The notes beneath the pieces were generated by a model. The model did not search any database and was not told the DNA's origin. It saw only the letters and a list, made by a program, of their open reading frames with translations. A program made the position numbers and the translations under genes. This document shows, in pieces, positions 1 to 8,045 of a stretch of DNA of 64,000 bases (position 1 is the stretch's first letter; every line of letters begins with the position of its first letter). Origin of the DNA: DATLLN01 sp963809205 (GTDB lineage: Bacteria; Actinomycetota; Thermoleophilia; Gaiellales; JAICJC01); contig CAWEIS010000025.1 in the NCBI GenBank assembly GCA_963809205.1, forward strand, positions 248,001 to 312,000, given 5' to 3'.

Positions 1-1197
1 CGCTGGTATCACGTCGCCGGCGACCTCGGCCTGCTGGTCTCGCGCGCCCACTACGCCGACGTCGGCGGGATGTCGCCGGCCAGCCTGCCGGTCGGGGCGC
101 GGGAGCTGTACCAGGAGGGGCTGGTGATTCCGCCGGTGCGCCTGACCCCGGACGTGGAGCGGCTGATGATGGCGAACATGCGCAATCCGCGTGAGCGGCT
201 GGCCGACCTGCGGGCCCAGATCGCGTGCCACCGCACCGGGGCGGAGCGGCTGGCGGAGCTCTCGCGGCGGTTCGGCCGGGCGCGCCTGCTGCGCGGCATG
301 GACGAGCTGCACGCGGCCAGCGAGCGGCGGATCGCCGCGGCCGTCGGCCCGGCTGCCGGACGGCACCTACCGCGCGGCGGACGTGATGGAGGGCGACGGC
401 ATCTCGACCCGGGACGTGCCGATCGAGGTGGCGGTGACCGTCCGCGGGAGGCGCCTGACCGTTGACTTCGCGGGCACCGCGCCGCAGCAGCCGGGCAACG
501 TCAACTGCCCGATCGCCGTCACGCGGTCGGCGGTCTATTACGTCGTGCGGATGGCCTGCGACCCGGACATCCCGGCCTCCGGCGGCGCCTACGCCCCGGT
601 CGAGGTGGTCGCGCCCGAGGGCTGCCTGGTCAACGCCCGGTTCCCCGGCGCCGTCGTGGCGGGCAACGTCGAGACCTCCAGCCGCATCGTCGACGTGGTG
701 CAGGCGGCGCTCGGCCAGGCGTTGCCGCTCCCGGCGATGGGGCAGGGCACGATGAACAACGTCAGCTTCGGCAACAGCCGGTTCACGCACTACGAGACGA
801 TCGGCGGCGGCCAGGGCGCCTGCCCCGATGCGCCGGGGCCGAGCGCCGTGCACGTGGCGATGTCGAACACGCTGAACACGCCGGTCGAGGTGCTGGAGCA
901 GGAGTTCCCGCTGCGGATCGAGCGGTACGAGGTGCGGCGGCGAAGCGGCGGCGAGGGGAGCACCGGGGAGGCGACGGCGTCGTCCGCGCCTACCGGGTGC
1001 TCGAGGACTGCCGGGTCTCGGTGATGACCGAGCGCCGCCGCCACGCGCCGCCCGGCGCGGCCGGCGGCGGGCCCGGCGCTCGCGGCGAGAACCGCCTCAA
1101 CGGCAGGCGGATCCCGGCCAAGACCAGCCTGGATCTGAAGGCCGGGGACGTGCTCGAGATCCGCACGCCGGGCGGCGGCGGATGGGGCGCCGTGTAA
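1..1197 (+). pseudogene. hyuB: Hydantoinase B/oxoprolinase family gene, 5' partial, two frameshifts
   Basis: The gene enters from outside the window in frame 1, so its N-terminus is missing. The translation is typical of the HyuB subunit of ATP-dependent hydantoinases/5-oxoprolinases, with HYADVGGMSP at the start, then ELYQEGLVIPPV, DFAGTAPQQPGNVN and a glycine-rich end. Two single-base indels break it: an extra G near 345 moves reading to frame 2 and a missing G near 956 returns it to frame 1, where it ends at TAA 1195-1197. With both corrected the protein is continuous and normal, so sequencing error is as likely as decay. The stop codon lies inside a palindromic element. No HyuA partner is visible. 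Confidence 0.85.
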
Positions 1198-1223
1198 CAA
1201 CGGGGTCAGACCCCTTTGTTACA
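1193..1223. repeat. GGGGTCAGACCCC hairpin element, copy 1
   Basis: A 31-bp palindrome: arms TGTAACAA and TTGTTACA flank the core GGGGTCAGACCCC, leaving single mismatched bases on each side of the core. It contains the TAA stop of the hydantoinase gene. It is the exact reverse complement of the copy at 22394-22424. Other family members are at 12109, 21747 and 57103. It could act as a bidirectional terminator or be a REP-like mobile palindrome; the sequence does not decide this. Confidence 0.85.
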
Positions 1224-1235
1224 TGAGCGAGGCGG

Positions 1236-1418
1236 TCAGTGCCGGTCGAAGAGCACGAGCGTCGCGATCGCGGCCAGCGCGACGAGGGTCCAGACGATGA
1301 TCGCCTGGGCCTGTTGATCGGCAGCCGGCTGCGCAGCGAGCAATACCGCGACGATGCTCACGCCGGTTTCTTCGGCCGAAACCGACCGGGGCTTGAGCAG
1401 GTGTTTTCGCCGGTACAC
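1236..1418 (-). CDS. Possible small membrane protein
   Basis: A 60-residue frame with a GTG start at 1418 and one hydrophobic C-terminal segment, roughly IIVWTLVALAAIATLVLF, ending FDRH. The hydrophobic stretch and its place between two other features argue weakly for a real small membrane protein. There is no recognised family, the start overlaps the -10 of the truncated clpS copy on the other strand, and no convincing ribosome binding site is seen. It could equally be a chance frame in GC-rich DNA. Confidence 0.22.
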   Translation of the reverse strand: MYRRKHLLKPRSVSAEETGVSIVAVLLAAQPAADQQAQAIIVWTLVALAAIATLVLFDRH

Positions 1419-1520
1419 TCGAATCCATGAGCACCGTCGCGCCGCCCGTGCGCAAGCAGAAGCCCCGCTCCACCGGGCCCGGCTCGGGCAGCGACCGGCC
1501 GTGGCTGGTGATCGTCAAGA
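1414..1520 (+). pseudogene. Truncated duplicate of the clpS promoter and 5' end
   Basis: From the TACACT hexamer at 1414 through about codon 31 this stretch nearly matches the start of intact clpS at 3205-3311, with only a few substitutions, including the ATG at 1427 and the residues MSTVAPPVRKQKPRS. Similarity stops abruptly after VKN; the downstream frame is unrelated and soon runs antisense into proS. The ClpS core that binds N-degrons and ClpC is missing. The two copies flank proS as a direct repeat of about 105 bp, so this is either a real duplication or an assembly artefact. Confidence 0.8.
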
Positions 1521-1565
1521 ACGAGTCGCACACAACACGAGCCAAGGGCGGCGAGCAGGTGGCCA

Positions 1566-3002
1566 TCAGTACGCCTGCGCCCAGGTGGCCGTCTCGGTCC
1601 CCGACCGCCCGCACACCGCGCAGGGTGCGCCGGGATCCTCCGCCTCGAGCGTGAGCAGGCGGATTGTGGCCGACGTGGAGCCCTTGACCTCCGCTTCACA
1701 GGACTCATGTCCACACCAGGGCGCGACCGCGAACCCGCGGCCGGCCGACAGGTAGGCGAACAGCTGCTGGCCGTCCTCGATGTGGGCGGTGTGCGCGAGC
1801 TGGAACGCCTGCGCCTGCTCGAACAGCGAGCGCTGGATATCCCCGAGCAGGTCGGGAACGACCGCCGCGACGCCGTCCAGCGGCAGCTGCGAGCGGCCGT
1901 CGCCGTCCCGCCGCACCACGGTCACCAGGCCCGCGTCGAGGTCGCGCGCGCCCAGTTCGAGCCGCACAGGCACGCCCTTCAGCTCCCACTCGTAGAACTT
2001 GGCACCCGGCCGGAGGTGGTCGCGGTCGTCCAGCCGCACGCGCACGCCCGCCGCGCGCAGTCCCGCGCACAGCGCTGCCGCCGCCTCCGCCACCCGGCCG
2101 TCGCCGTTGCTGGGCTGGATGGGGACGACCACGGCCTGGTGCGGCGCCACCGCTGGGGGAAGCCTCAGCCCACGGTCGTCGCCATGGGTCATGATCACGC
2201 CGCCGACCAGCCGCCAGCTGGCCCCCCACGAGGTCGCGAACGGGTGGTGGCGGTCGCCGTCCGAGCCGGTGAAGGCGACGCCGTAGGCGCGCGCGAAGTC
2301 GTCGCCCAGGTAGTGCGAGGTGGCGGTCTGCAGCGCCTTTCGGTCGCGCATCATGGCCTCGGTTGTGTAGGTCTCCACGGCGCCTGGGAACCGCTCGCGC
2401 GGCGCTCTTTCGTCCGCGCAGCACCGGCATCGCCAGCACCCGCTCCTGACAGTCGGCATAGACCTGGTGGAGGATCGGTCAGGCACTCGGTCAGCGCCTG
2501 ATCGGCCGTCTCGTGGGCGGTGTGACCCTCCTGCCAGAGGAACTCGGTGGTGCGCAGGAACAGGCGAGGGCGAAGTTCCCAGCGCACAACGTTCGCCCAC
2601 TGGTTGTAGAGCAGGGGCAGATCGCGGTGGCTGTGGATCCAGCCGGCGTAGGTCGTTCCAGATGGTGGCCTCCGAGGTGGGCCGCACCACCAGCGGCTCC
2701 TCGAGCTTGGCGCCGGCCGCCTCGGTGACGACCGCGACCTGCGGCGAGAAGCCCTCGACCAGGTCGGCCTCCTTAGCCAGCACCGACATCGGCACCAGCA
2801 GGGGGAAGTAGACGTTCTCGTGGCCGGTGGCCTTGATGCGGTCGTCGAGCTCGCGCTGCAGCAGCTCCCAGATCGCGAAGCCGTATGGCTTGATCACCAT
2901 CGAGCCGCGCACGGCTGAGTGCTCGGCCAGCTCGGCGCGTCGCACCACCTCGGCGTACCAGGCGGGAAAGTCGGTCGCTTGTGGGGGGAGGGTGGAGGAC
3001 AT
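1566..3002 (-). pseudogene. proS: Prolyl-tRNA synthetase, three single-base insertions
   Basis: Class II ProRS that would charge tRNA-Pro. The N-terminal part reads PAWYAEVVRRAELAEHS and VVRPTSEATIWN, the middle part contains NQWANVVRWELRPRLF and TEFLWQEGHTAHETA, and the C-terminal anticodon-binding and zinc-like region ends CAVCGRSGTETATWAQAY. These blocks lie in different frames: extra single bases near 2653, 2476 and 2401 shift reading, and after the third the original frame returns. Correcting them restores a continuous 478-residue class. As written it cannot make an intact enzyme, which would be lethal for a sole copy, so sequencing error or an intact gene elsewhere must be assumed. A leader ORF and hairpin precede it. 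Confidence 0.85.
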
Positions 3003-3049
3003 GCGTGCATCCGTTTCGGTCGGCGTTGACGACGGCGGGCGTTCGTCAC

Positions 3050-3078
3050 GGCGTTCCGGGCAGCAGGCCGGGAACGCC
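3050..3078 (-). promoter_or_regulatory. Hairpin between proS leader ORF and proS
   Basis: On the minus strand an 8-bp perfect stem GGCGTTCC/GGAACGCC encloses a GC-rich loop that can extend the pairing. It begins at the last base of the TAG stop of the leader ORF at 3078-3146 and ends 48 nt before the proS start. The position suggests control of proS expression, but no run of T follows, so a classical terminator is not supported. No T-box signature was recognised. Confidence 0.4.
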
Positions 3079-3146
3079 TACGCCGGGATGCGCGGCAGGA
3101 TCACGGCGACGGAGCCACGGGCGTGGGTGGTGTCGGAGCGATCCAT
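3078..3146 (-). CDS. Possible leaderless leader peptide upstream of proS
   Basis: A 22-codon frame, ATG at 3146 to TAG at 3078, encoding MDRSDTTHARGSVAVILPRI followed by PA. A TACCCT hexamer at 3158-3153 lies 6 nt before the ATG, the spacing seen at many starts in this window, so the transcript would begin at or next to the ATG. Two of the last five codons are CCG proline codons and the stop codon abuts a hairpin, the arrangement of a leader that senses charged tRNA-Pro. The -35 is poor and the peptide is short, so this is inference. Confidence 0.35.
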   Translation of the reverse strand: MDRSDTTHARGSVAVILPRIPA

Positions 3147-3217
3147 CACGCCAGGGTACCAGGAAACCCGCCTGGCACGGTTCTGGTTCCGGGCACGGGA
3201 GGGTTACACTCGAATCC

Positions 3218-3523
3218 ATGAGCACCGTCGCGCCGCCCGTCCGGAAGCAGAAGCCGCGCTCCACCGGGCCCGGCTCGGGCAGCGACCGGCCGTGGCTGGT
3301 GATCGTCAAGAACGACAACCACAACACCTTCGACGGCGTGGCGTTCGCTCTGGCGCGAACGCTGCCCGGCGTGACGTTCGAGCGGGGCATGGAGTTCGCG
3401 ACCACGATCCACACGACGGGTCAGGCGGTCGTCTGGACCGGGCAGCGGGAGCCGGCCGAGCACTACTGGCAGCAGCTCTCCGACTTCGGGCTGACGATGG
3501 CGCCGCTGTCGTCCTCGGGCTGA
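3218..3523 (+). CDS. clpS: ATP-dependent Clp protease adaptor ClpS
   Basis: A 101-residue ClpS that would deliver N-degron substrates to the ClpC ATPase encoded at 54481. After a basic, disordered N-terminal tail, the folded core starts at PWLVIVKNDNHNTFDGV, matching the family motif with the Asn-Asp-His region, followed by the helix FALARTLPGVTFERGMEFA and HTTGQAVVWTG. The ATG at 3218 lies 7 nt behind TACACT (3205-3210), so the mRNA is probably leaderless. A truncated copy of the promoter and first 31 codons lies at 1414. ctaG follows after 3 nt. Confidence 0.93.
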   Translation: MSTVAPPVRKQKPRSTGPGSGSDRPWLVIVKNDNHNTFDGVAFALARTLPGVTFERGMEFATTIHTTGQAVVWTGQREPAEHYWQQLSDFGLTMAPLSSSG

Positions 3524-3526
3524 GCC

Positions 3527-4276
3527 GTGCTGCTCGCGTTCGATCCGTGGCAGGGGGTCGCCGACGTCGAGTGGGCGATCGCGATCGTCCTGTTCGGCAT
3601 CTGGTACGCGTGGGCCGCACGCCACTTCGCCGTCCCGCTCTGGCGGCGGGCGTGCTTCTTCTCGGGCCTGCTGATCATCGGGCTGGCGCTGCTCTCGCCG
3701 ATCGAGCACCTGGCGCTGAACTCGATGCTCAGCTTCCACCTGCTGCAGAACGTGATGCTGGCCGACTGGGCGCCGCCGCTGCTGGTGCTCGGGCTGACGT
3801 CGCGGATGGCCGCGGTCGCCGAGCGGCTCGCCGCGGTGCGCCGGATGACGCTGCCCGGCGTCGCGATCACCTACTGGCTCGCCGTCTGGTACGTCGTCCA
3901 CATCCCCGGCGTCTACGGCTACGCGCTCGACCATCGCTGGGCCCTGGGCATCGAGCACCTGCTGTTCGTCACCGCCGGCCTCGCGTTCTGGTGGCCGGCG
4001 CTGGTGCCCGGCCGCATGCGCCACGGCTCGCGGGTGATCTACCTGGCGGCCGCGTTCTTCCTGGCTGCGCCGGTCGCGCTGCTGATCGCCCTCGCCGGCT
4101 CGACGATCTACCCGTACTACGACACGACGCCGCACCTGTGGGGGCTGACGCCGCTCGAGGACCAGTCGATCGGCGGCATGCTGATGGCGGTGGAGCAGAG
4201 CGTGATCCTGTTCGTCGCGGCGTTCTGGGCGTTCGCGGCGATGATGGACGAGGACGCGGTAGGTTCTCCCTCGTGA
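3527..4276 (+). CDS. ctaG: Cytochrome c oxidase assembly factor, CtaG (Caa3) family
   Basis: A 249-residue integral membrane protein of the Caa3_CtaG family, thought to help copper loading or assembly of heme-copper oxidases. Six to seven hydrophobic segments are visible, and family landmarks include HLLQNVMLADWAPPLLVLG and the block around IPGVYGYALDHRWALGIEHL, with histidines that may bind metal, plus YPYYDTTPHLWGLTPLEDQS near the C-terminus. The GTG start at 3527 lies 3 nt after clpS, and the TGA overlaps the GTG of the next gene, so the three are probably cotranscribed. No oxidase subunits are nearby. Confidence 0.9.
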   Translation: MLLAFDPWQGVADVEWAIAIVLFGIWYAWAARHFAVPLWRRACFFSGLLIIGLALLSPIEHLALNSMLSFHLLQNVMLADWAPPLLVLGLTSRMAAVAERLAAVRRMTLPGVAITYWLAVWYVVHIPGVYGYALDHRWALGIEHLLFVTAGLAFWWPALVPGRMRHGSRVIYLAAAFFLAAPVALLIALAGSTIYPYYDTTPHLWGLTPLEDQSIGGMLMAVEQSVILFVAAFWAFAAMMDEDAVGSPS

Positions 4277-5098
4277 ACACCTTGCTGGCAGCCTGTGTCC
4301 AGTTCGTTGCCGGGCCGGACAAATCGGAGAACATCGAGCGGATGGCGCCGCTGGTCGCGCGCGCCGCCGCCCGCGGTGCCAAGCTGGTGCTGCTGCCCGA
4401 GAAGTGGAACGCCGTCGCCGACGGGCCGGAGCTCGCCCGTTACGCCGAGCGGCTGGACGGCGGCGAGACCGTCGACGCGCTCGCCGGCTGGGCGCGCGAG
4501 CACCGCATCGACCTGATCTGCGGCAGCATCGCCATCGAGGGCGCGGGCAACGGCCCGGGCGTCGGCAATGTGTCGATCGCGTTCGCCCCGGACGGCACCG
4601 TCGCCGCCGCGTACACCAAGATCCACCTGTTCGACGTCGACGTCGGCGGGATCACCTACCGCGAGTCGGATGGCACGGCGCCCGGGGCCGACCCGGTGGT
4701 CGCCGAGCTGGCCGGCCTGCCGGTCGGCCTGACCGTCTGCTACGACCTTCGCTTTCCGGAGCTCTACCGCGAGCTCACCGACCGCGGGCGCGCTGGTGCT
4801 GAGCGTGCCCGCGAACTTCACGCTGCTCACCGGCATGGCGCACTGGGAGCCGCTGCTTCGCGCGCGGGCGATCGAGAACCAGTGCTTCGTGCTGGCCGCG
4901 GGGCAGCACGGGTTCCCGGGCGGAGGACGCAGGCCGTCGTTCGGGCACAGCATGATCGTCGACCCCTGGGGCGTGGTGCTGGCCGAGGCTCCCGACGGCG
5001 ACGGCGTGATCGTCGCCGAGCTCGACCTCGACGCACAGCGAGCCGTCCGCGAGCGGCTCCCCGCCCTGCGTCACAGGGCGTTTCGCGGACCAGACTGA
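4273..5098 (+). pseudogene. Carbon-nitrogen hydrolase (nitrilase family), one frameshift
   Basis: A nitrilase-superfamily amidase of the Nit1/omega-amidase type. All three catalytic residues are present: Glu in LLPEKWN, Lys in YTKIHLFDVDVGG and Cys in TVCYDLRFPELY. The first part starts at GTG 4273, overlapping ctaG as GTGA. An extra G near 4787 shifts the frame after RELTDRG; reading resumes in the next frame at ALVLSVPANFTLLTGMAHWE and ends at 5098. Removing one base gives a normal protein of about 274 residues, so the break may be a sequencing error. The substrate cannot be read from sequence. Confidence 0.85.
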
Positions 5099-5194
5099 CC
5101 CAATTTTCAACTCACGGGAGGATCCCCCAAACGGGTGACGAAACCTGGCAGCACGGCGACACGGATGTCATCTCCGCCAGGAGGGAGATAGGGG

Positions 5195-5368
5195 ATGCAA
5201 GCGATCGTTACGACACGTGAGACCACGTACGCGGTGCAGATCCGGTATCGCGGCGGGGAGTGGATCACGCTGACGCACGCTCCACGGCCAGCCGCAGCGC
5301 CGATCGAAACGACTCGAGCATCGACGCGCGTGCGCCGTCGTCGATCTCGTCGGCGGCGTACGCCATGA
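5195..5368 (+). CDS. Hypothetical small protein, 3' end doubtful
   Basis: A 57-codon frame starting at ATG 5195 behind a strong GGAGGGAGATAGGGG Shine-Dalgarno region. The first 33 residues, MQAIVTTRETTYAVQIRYRG onward, look protein-like; the rest is an arginine-rich tail that runs antisense into the quinone reductase gene and looks like a shadow. It may be a real short gene or the start of one that was truncated. The 95 bp upstream hold GC-rich inverted pieces but no riboswitch class that I could recognise. Confidence 0.3.
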   Translation: MQAIVTTRETTYAVQIRYRGGEWITLTHAPRPAAAPIETTRASTRVRRRRSRRRRTP

Positions 5369-5915
5369 ACGGCTCCAGCACCTGGAACCCGCAGTACGCC
5401 AACGTGCCCTGCTGGATCGGGCGGAGCAGCGGCTCCAATTCGCCGATCGACCCGCCGGCGCGGAATCCGGCCTGCTCGTAGCTGCAGGTCATCGCCAGCA
5501 GCGAGCGCTTCCCGGTCAGCGGGCCGCTCCAGGCCTTGACGGTGCCGTAGGCGTAGCCGTTGACCAGCACGCGGTCGAACCAGCCCTTGAGCATCGCCGG
5601 CACCGAGAACCACCACATCGGCGCGGTCAGCACCAGCAGGTCTGCCTCGCGCAGCCGCTCGACCTCGCGCGCAACGTCCGGCGCCAGGGTGCCGGTGGTG
5701 ACGCCGTGCTGCTGCTCCTCCATGGGCCGCAGGAACGCGCCGTTCTGGCGGCTGGTGAAGTCGTCGGCCGAGAGCTCCGGCCGGAACCCCTGCGCGTAGA
5801 GGTCGGAGACGGTGACCTCGCACCCCAGCTCGGCCAACTCCTCGGCGGCGGTGTCCTTGAGCGCCGAGCAGAACGATCGCGGCTCGGGGTGGGCGTGGAC
5901 GACGAGCGCGTTCAC
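5265..5915 (-). CDS. NAD(P)H dehydrogenase (quinone), flavodoxin-2 fold
   Basis: A 216-residue FMN/FAD-dependent quinone reductase of the NQO1/MdaB type, which would reduce quinones by two electrons in the cytoplasm. It has the N-terminal HAHPEPRSFCSALKD phosphate-binding region, DLYAQGFRPELSADDF, and the isoalloxazine-binding block TAPMWWFSVPAMLKGWFDRV followed by GYAYGTVKAWSGPLTGK. It is full length. The gene follows the alpha/beta hydrolase by 4 nt and is the last gene of a minus-strand run beginning at the acyl-CoA dehydrogenase. Confidence 0.88.
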   Translation of the reverse strand: MNALVVHAHPEPRSFCSALKDTAAEELAELGCEVTVSDLYAQGFRPELSADDFTSRQNGAFLRPMEEQQHGVTTGTLAPDVAREVERLREADLLVLTAPMWWFSVPAMLKGWFDRVLVNGYAYGTVKAWSGPLTGKRSLLAMTCSYEQAGFRAGGSIGELEPLLRPIQQGTLAYCGFQVLEPFMAYAADEIDDGARASMLESFRSALRLAVERASA

Positions 5916-5919
5916 GCGG

Positions 5920-6816
5920 CTACGAGCCCTGCGCCGCCTCGTCCTCCGGCACGCCGATCAGACCCTGCGCCGTGAACCATCCGCGGATCGCCGCCTGGTA
6001 CGCCTTCGGCTGCTCGACGAACGTCATGTGCGCCGCCTTCTCGATCACCACCAGCTGCGATCCGGCCACCTCGCGGTTGATCTCCTCGGCCTGCGCGACC
6101 GAGCACGTCCGCTCGAACCGGCCGGTCAGGATCAGCATCGGCTTGGAGATCCAGCGCAGGTGATCGACCCACTCGAAGTCGCCGTAGCCGTTGGCTGCGA
6201 AGTGCCGCAGCACCTCCGGCGAGTAGACCACGTCGTCGCGCTCGGTGAACGTGCGGTACGCGTCGCCCATCTCCCAGAAGTGGAATGGCCACTGCGCAGC
6301 CATCAGCTCGCGGGCCTGGGCAACGGTCTCGACCGCCGCTTCGTCGTCCCACGACTTGCGGATCTGGTCGCGCATGCTGGCCGGCTCGAACCGCTCGATC
6401 TCCCGCTCGACCTCGGCCATCAGGGCCTCGCTCGACGCGGCGCCGCTGGAGATCACGTAGTGCGAGGCGCTGCCCCGCTCCAGCGCGTGCGCGAGGGCGA
6501 TGATGCCCCCGAACGAGTGACCCATCAGGGCGAAGCTCTCGAGCTCCATCGCGCGTGCCAGCCGGTCGACGTCCTGCGCGAACACGGTCACCGACAGCGT
6601 CTCCGGGTCGACGCGCGGTGCGCCGCCCTGGCCTCGCATGTCGACCAGGATCAGCCGCAGGCCCTGCTCGCCCAGTGGGTCGAGCCACGGGCGGAACATG
6701 TGGTGGTCGAGCCCCGGGCCGCCGTGTAGCACGATCACCGGGTAGCCGTTACCTATCTCGACAACATTGAGGACACCGCCGTCCTCGAGCTCGACCAGGC
6801 GTTCGCTGTCGGTCAT
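5920..6816 (-). CDS. Alpha/beta hydrolase, proline iminopeptidase-like
   Basis: A 298-residue alpha/beta-hydrolase with the oxyanion-hole sequence VLHGGPGLDHHMF, the strand LILVDMRGQGGAPRVDP, the nucleophile elbow GHSFGG, and a C-terminal catalytic histidine in KAAHMTFVEQP. The HGGPG motif and the large cap domain put it near the S33 proline iminopeptidases, but many relatives are esterases or lactonases, so the substrate is open. The ATG at 6816 overlaps the stop of the acyl-CoA dehydrogenase (ATGA), so the two are translationally coupled, perhaps in breakdown of a CoA-linked or ester compound. Confidence 0.85.
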   Translation of the reverse strand: MTDSERLVELEDGGVLNVVEIGNGYPVIVLHGGPGLDHHMFRPWLDPLGEQGLRLILVDMRGQGGAPRVDPETLSVTVFAQDVDRLARAMELESFALMGHSFGGIIALAHALERGSASHYVISSGAASSEALMAEVEREIERFEPASMRDQIRKSWDDEAAVETVAQARELMAAQWPFHFWEMGDAYRTFTERDDVVYSPEVLRHFAANGYGDFEWVDHLRWISKPMLILTGRFERTCSVAQAEEINREVAGSQLVVIEKAAHMTFVEQPKAYQAAIRGWFTAQGLIGVPEDEAAQGS

Positions 6817-7973
6817 CCGTTCAGCTTCCGGTATCCGAGAGCATGCTCCGCCTGCATCATCTTGTGGATCTGCGTGGTGCCCTCGTAGATGATCGGCGCG
6901 CGCGAGTTGCGGAAGTAGCGCTCCACCGGGTACTCGGCGGAGTAGCCGTACGCCCCGTGCACCTGGATCGCCTTGTTGGCCGCGTCGAACGCGCTCTCGG
7001 TCGCGTGCCACTTGGCCAGCGAGGTCTCCTTCGTGTTGCGCTCGCCCGTGTTCTTCATCCACGCGGCCTTCATCACCAGCAGCTTCGACGTCTCGTAGCC
7101 CAGCACCATGTCGGCGATCATGTCCTGCACGAACTGGTACTTGCCGATGGCCTGGCCGAACGTGTGGCGCTCGTTGGCGTACTTGACCGACGCCTCCAGG
7201 CATGCCCGGACGACGCCGACGGCGCCCGCCGCGACGGTGAACCGGCCCTGGTCGAGCGAGTGCATGGCGATCTTGAATCCCTCGCCCTGCTCGCCGATCC
7301 GGTTCTCGGCCGGGACCTGGACGTTTGAGAAGAACAGCTCGCCCGTCGAACCGGCCCAGATGCCCAGCTTGTTCGGGATCCGCCGCGCCTCGATGCCCTC
7401 CCACGCGGTCTCGACCATGAACGCGGAGATGCCGCGGTGGCCGCCGTCGGGGTCGTGCTTGGCGAACACCAGCGCGTAGTCGGCCTCGGTCGCGTACGAG
7501 ATCCAGCTCTTCTGGCCGTTCAGCACGTAGGTGCCGTCGGACTGGGGGATGGCGGTCGTCAGCATCGCCGCCACGTCCGACCCCGCGGCCGGCTCCGTCA
7601 GGCCGAAGCACCCGAGCTTCTCGCCCTTCGCCATCGGCACGAGGTACTTCTGCTTCTGCTCCTCCGTGCCGAACTTGAGCAGCGACAGCGAGTTCAGGCC
7701 GACGTGCACCGAGATCAGCGTGCGGAACGCCGACTCGCCGCGCTCGATCTCCTCACAGATCAGCGCCTCCGACACGTAGTCGAGCCCCGAGCCGCCGTAC
7801 TCGGCCGGGATCACCGGCCCCAGCAGGCCCAGCTCGGCCATCCCCTCGATGATCCCCATGTCGAGGTGGTGGTTGATGTCGTTCTCCTGCGCGACCGGCA
7901 GCACGCGACGATCGACGAACTCGCGCACGGTCTCCTGGATCGCGCGCTGTTCGTCGGTCAGATCGAAATCCAC
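6813..7973 (-). CDS. Acyl-CoA dehydrogenase
   Basis: A 386-residue flavin acyl-CoA dehydrogenase, introducing the alpha-beta double bond into an acyl-CoA and passing electrons to ETF. The three-domain layout is intact: N-terminal helices from FDLTDEQRAIQETVREFV, the FAD-binding CFGLTEPAAGSDVAAM, and the C-terminal block with HTFGQAIGKYQFVQDMIADM, IQVHGAYGYSAEYPVERYFR and the catalytic glutamate in IIYEGTTQIHKMM. The last motif resembles glutaryl-CoA and short-chain enzymes. Start GTG 7973 has an AAGGAG site 9 nt upstream, and a TAGGAT hexamer lies about 45 bp upstream. It heads the 7973 to 5265 operon. Confidence 0.92.
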   Translation of the reverse strand: MDFDLTDEQRAIQETVREFVDRRVLPVAQENDINHHLDMGIIEGMAELGLLGPVIPAEYGGSGLDYVSEALICEEIERGESAFRTLISVHVGLNSLSLLKFGTEEQKQKYLVPMAKGEKLGCFGLTEPAAGSDVAAMLTTAIPQSDGTYVLNGQKSWISYATEADYALVFAKHDPDGGHRGISAFMVETAWEGIEARRIPNKLGIWAGSTGELFFSNVQVPAENRIGEQGEGFKIAMHSLDQGRFTVAAGAVGVVRACLEASVKYANERHTFGQAIGKYQFVQDMIADMVLGYETSKLLVMKAAWMKNTGERNTKETSLAKWHATESAFDAANKAIQVHGAYGYSAEYPVERYFRNSRAPIIYEGTTQIHKMMQAEHALGYRKLNG

Positions 7974-8045
7974 TCGGGGTGCTCCTTCCCTCCCAGATGG
8001 CGGAATGCCATCGCAGATCCTACGCCGGAGGGTCCCCTTGCCGCG

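Noticed and set aside
3003..3077. T-box upstream of proS
   Set aside because: No AGGGTGGNACC-like antiterminator sequence or specifier loop was seen. The leader-peptide and hairpin reading fits better.
2395..4790. Programmed frameshifting in proS and the nitrilase gene
   Set aside because: No slippery heptamer with a downstream pseudoknot was seen, and three shifts of the same sign in one gene are not a known programmed arrangement.
5099..5194. Possible riboswitch in the GC-rich gap after the nitrilase gene
   Set aside because: I compared it by eye with common classes (TPP, SAM, ydaO, guanidine, ZTP, fluoride, c-di-GMP) and found no convincing core. A covariance-model search would settle it.
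2827..5220. A long plus-strand frame running through proS antisense, clpS and ctaG into the nitrilase gene
   Set aside because: Only its 4273-4790 part has real homology (nitrilase). The rest is a chance open frame.
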